Part shown: positions 19,787-20,540 of the stretch, piece after piece
How the letters are laid out: each line of letters starts with the position of its first letter
How positions within the stretch are numbered: the first letter of the stretch is position 1
Assembly: GCA_002811645.1 (NCBI GenBank)
Contig: PDIP01000268.1
Span: 1 to 20,540, forward strand
From: Corallochytrium limacisporum
Lineage: Eukaryota > Opisthokonta
Length of the DNA: 20,540 bases
Reading direction: 5' to 3'
Translations under genes and position numbers: made by a program
The notes under the pieces: model-generated
Seen by the model: only the letters and a program-made list of their open reading frames with translations
Told to the model about the DNA's origin: nothing
Database searches by the model: none

Positions 19787-20110
19787 ACAGAATGCAAGGG
19801 GCCAGCCCACTGAGGACCGGCCTAAACCAGGCGTGTTACTTTCCGAAATCTCTTGCTTTTGTGTGTCAACTCAATATGCAGTGGTGCACATCAATTATAC
19901 GCTTTCTCGGTCAGGCCTGTTTGATTTTCGTCTGTATCTGCTAAACGAGAACTCCTCATCCTCTACAATTCAGGTATTTGATGCAGTGTTCCTGTTGACA
20001 ATGAGCCACAAAGGACTATATCAAAATGTCTTGCCCAATCTGCTAAATTTCCTTTACCTGACACTGGAGATAGTCAACTCCTATCAACCGTCGGGTCACC
20101 AAATTTCATT

Positions 20111-20540
20111 ATGGAGACGACACAAATACTTGGGGTGGTGGTCGCTCTACTGGCAGTATGTACTGCGTGGTTTATCTACACATTCACTTCTAGAAGGCTA
20201 CCGGGAATCCCCGGTCCCAAGCCAGAGTTCTTCTTTGGGAACATGCACACTCTGTGGGAATGGGGCAGTCGTCGTCAGAACTTCCTCTTATTCAATAAGT
20301 GGAGCGAGGAGTACGGAGACATCATGACATTCCAGTCCCTGTTCAACCATAACGCCGTCATGGTACGGGATCCGGTAGTTGTTCGGGAAGTGCTAAAGAA
20401 CGTCGCTGGCGATGGCGTCGTGCTGCGGAGTCCGACTTTGAAGCGCGGGTTCGCATATCTGTCGAAGGGTCTGCTCGTGCTTGAGGGTGATGAATGGCGT
20501 CGCCACCGTCATTTAGTCCTACCCGCCTTCAACACTGCCC
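20111..20540 (+). CDS. Cytochrome P450 C, N-terminal part, truncated by the window end
   Basis: ATG 20111 (A at -3, G at +4) opens a frame that runs 143 codons to the last base of the window. Residues 5-25 form the membrane anchor, followed by a classic Pro-rich hinge LPGIPGPKPEFFFGN. The SEEYGDIMTFQSLFNH and DPVVVREVLKNVAGDG segments are typical of the P450 N-terminal half. C-helix W129xxxR133 (EWRRHRHLVLPAF) is present. The I-helix, ExxR and heme loop lie beyond the window, so intactness cannot be judged. It is closest to P450 B among the genes seen here. A different, overlapping frame in this stretch is a shadow. Confidence 0.93.
   Translation, partial: METTQILGVVVALLAVCTAWFIYTFTSRRLPGIPGPKPEFFFGNMHTLWEWGSRRQNFLLFNKWSEEYGDIMTFQSLFNHNAVMVRDPVVVREVLKNVAGDGVVLRSPTLKRGFAYLSKGLLVLEGDEWRRHRHLVLPAFNTA

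Larger units (their letters stand above)
18159..20110. other. Intergenic region between P450 B and P450 C with unresolved splice-like signals
   Basis: No recognised gene. C-runs of ten (18635-18644) and eleven (19510-19520) lie here. On the plus strand an ATG at 18329 opens a short frame with a consensus donor GTGAGT at 18383 and an acceptor CCCTGATCACAG ending at 18474; the joined product would be only 37 residues and is unrecognised. On the minus strand an 85-codon frame (19147-19404) ends in a CTG/GTAAGA donor at about 19179. The right end should contain the P450 C promoter and leader, including a possible leader donor CAG/GTATTT at 19974. Confidence 0.4.

Noticed and set aside
19833-20327. 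164-codon plus-strand frame at the right end
   Set aside because: Its second half overlaps P450 C in a different frame; the P450 frame has clear family motifs.

Overview
This is a nuclear window from a eukaryote, most probably a unicellular relative of animals (Holozoa). The protein genes are monocistronic, on both strands, with A at -3 of most start codons and spliceosomal-type introns of about 50-100 nt. There is a stand-alone thymidylate synthase rather than the DHFR-TS fusion of plants and many protists. The MAP kinase kinase kinase has the full animal ASK1/MAP3K5 architecture. The placement in Holozoa is inference from gene content, and I cannot name a species.

Layout. 1-548: 5' flank without a recognisable gene. 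549-7319 (+): a 2256-residue ASK-type MAP3K on one uninterrupted exon. 7384-8358 (-): thymidylate synthase, tail to tail with the kinase, 64 nt between stop codons. 8359-9302: shared upstream region. 9303-10877 (+): nucleoporin Nup54 with GLFG repeats. 11076-12608 (-): cytochrome P450 A. 12609-14841: 2.2 kb without a convincing gene. 14842-15129 (+): a small Cys/His-rich, CHORD-like zinc protein. 15375-15916 (-): a three-exon small two-helix membrane protein, tentatively VMA21-like. 16498-17982 (+): P450 B, with a probable 5'UTR intron. 17983-20110: 2.1 kb of mostly non-coding DNA with C-runs, a 14-bp tandem repeat and unresolved splice-like signals. 20111-20540 (+): the N-terminal part of P450 C, cut by the window end.

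The genes do not form one pathway. The kinase, thymidylate synthase and Nup54 are unrelated housekeeping or signalling genes. The right half holds three related microsomal P450s interspersed with two small genes, which suggests a locally expanded P450 cluster. The most notable observations are the kinase's tail of YxN tyrosines beside a PxxPxR site, the Glu at its activation-loop position, the GLFG repeats in Nup54, and two small genes that simple ORF calling would miss or mis-frame. I found no mobile element, CRISPR array, tRNA or rRNA gene, and nothing I can defend as a wholly new multi-gene system.
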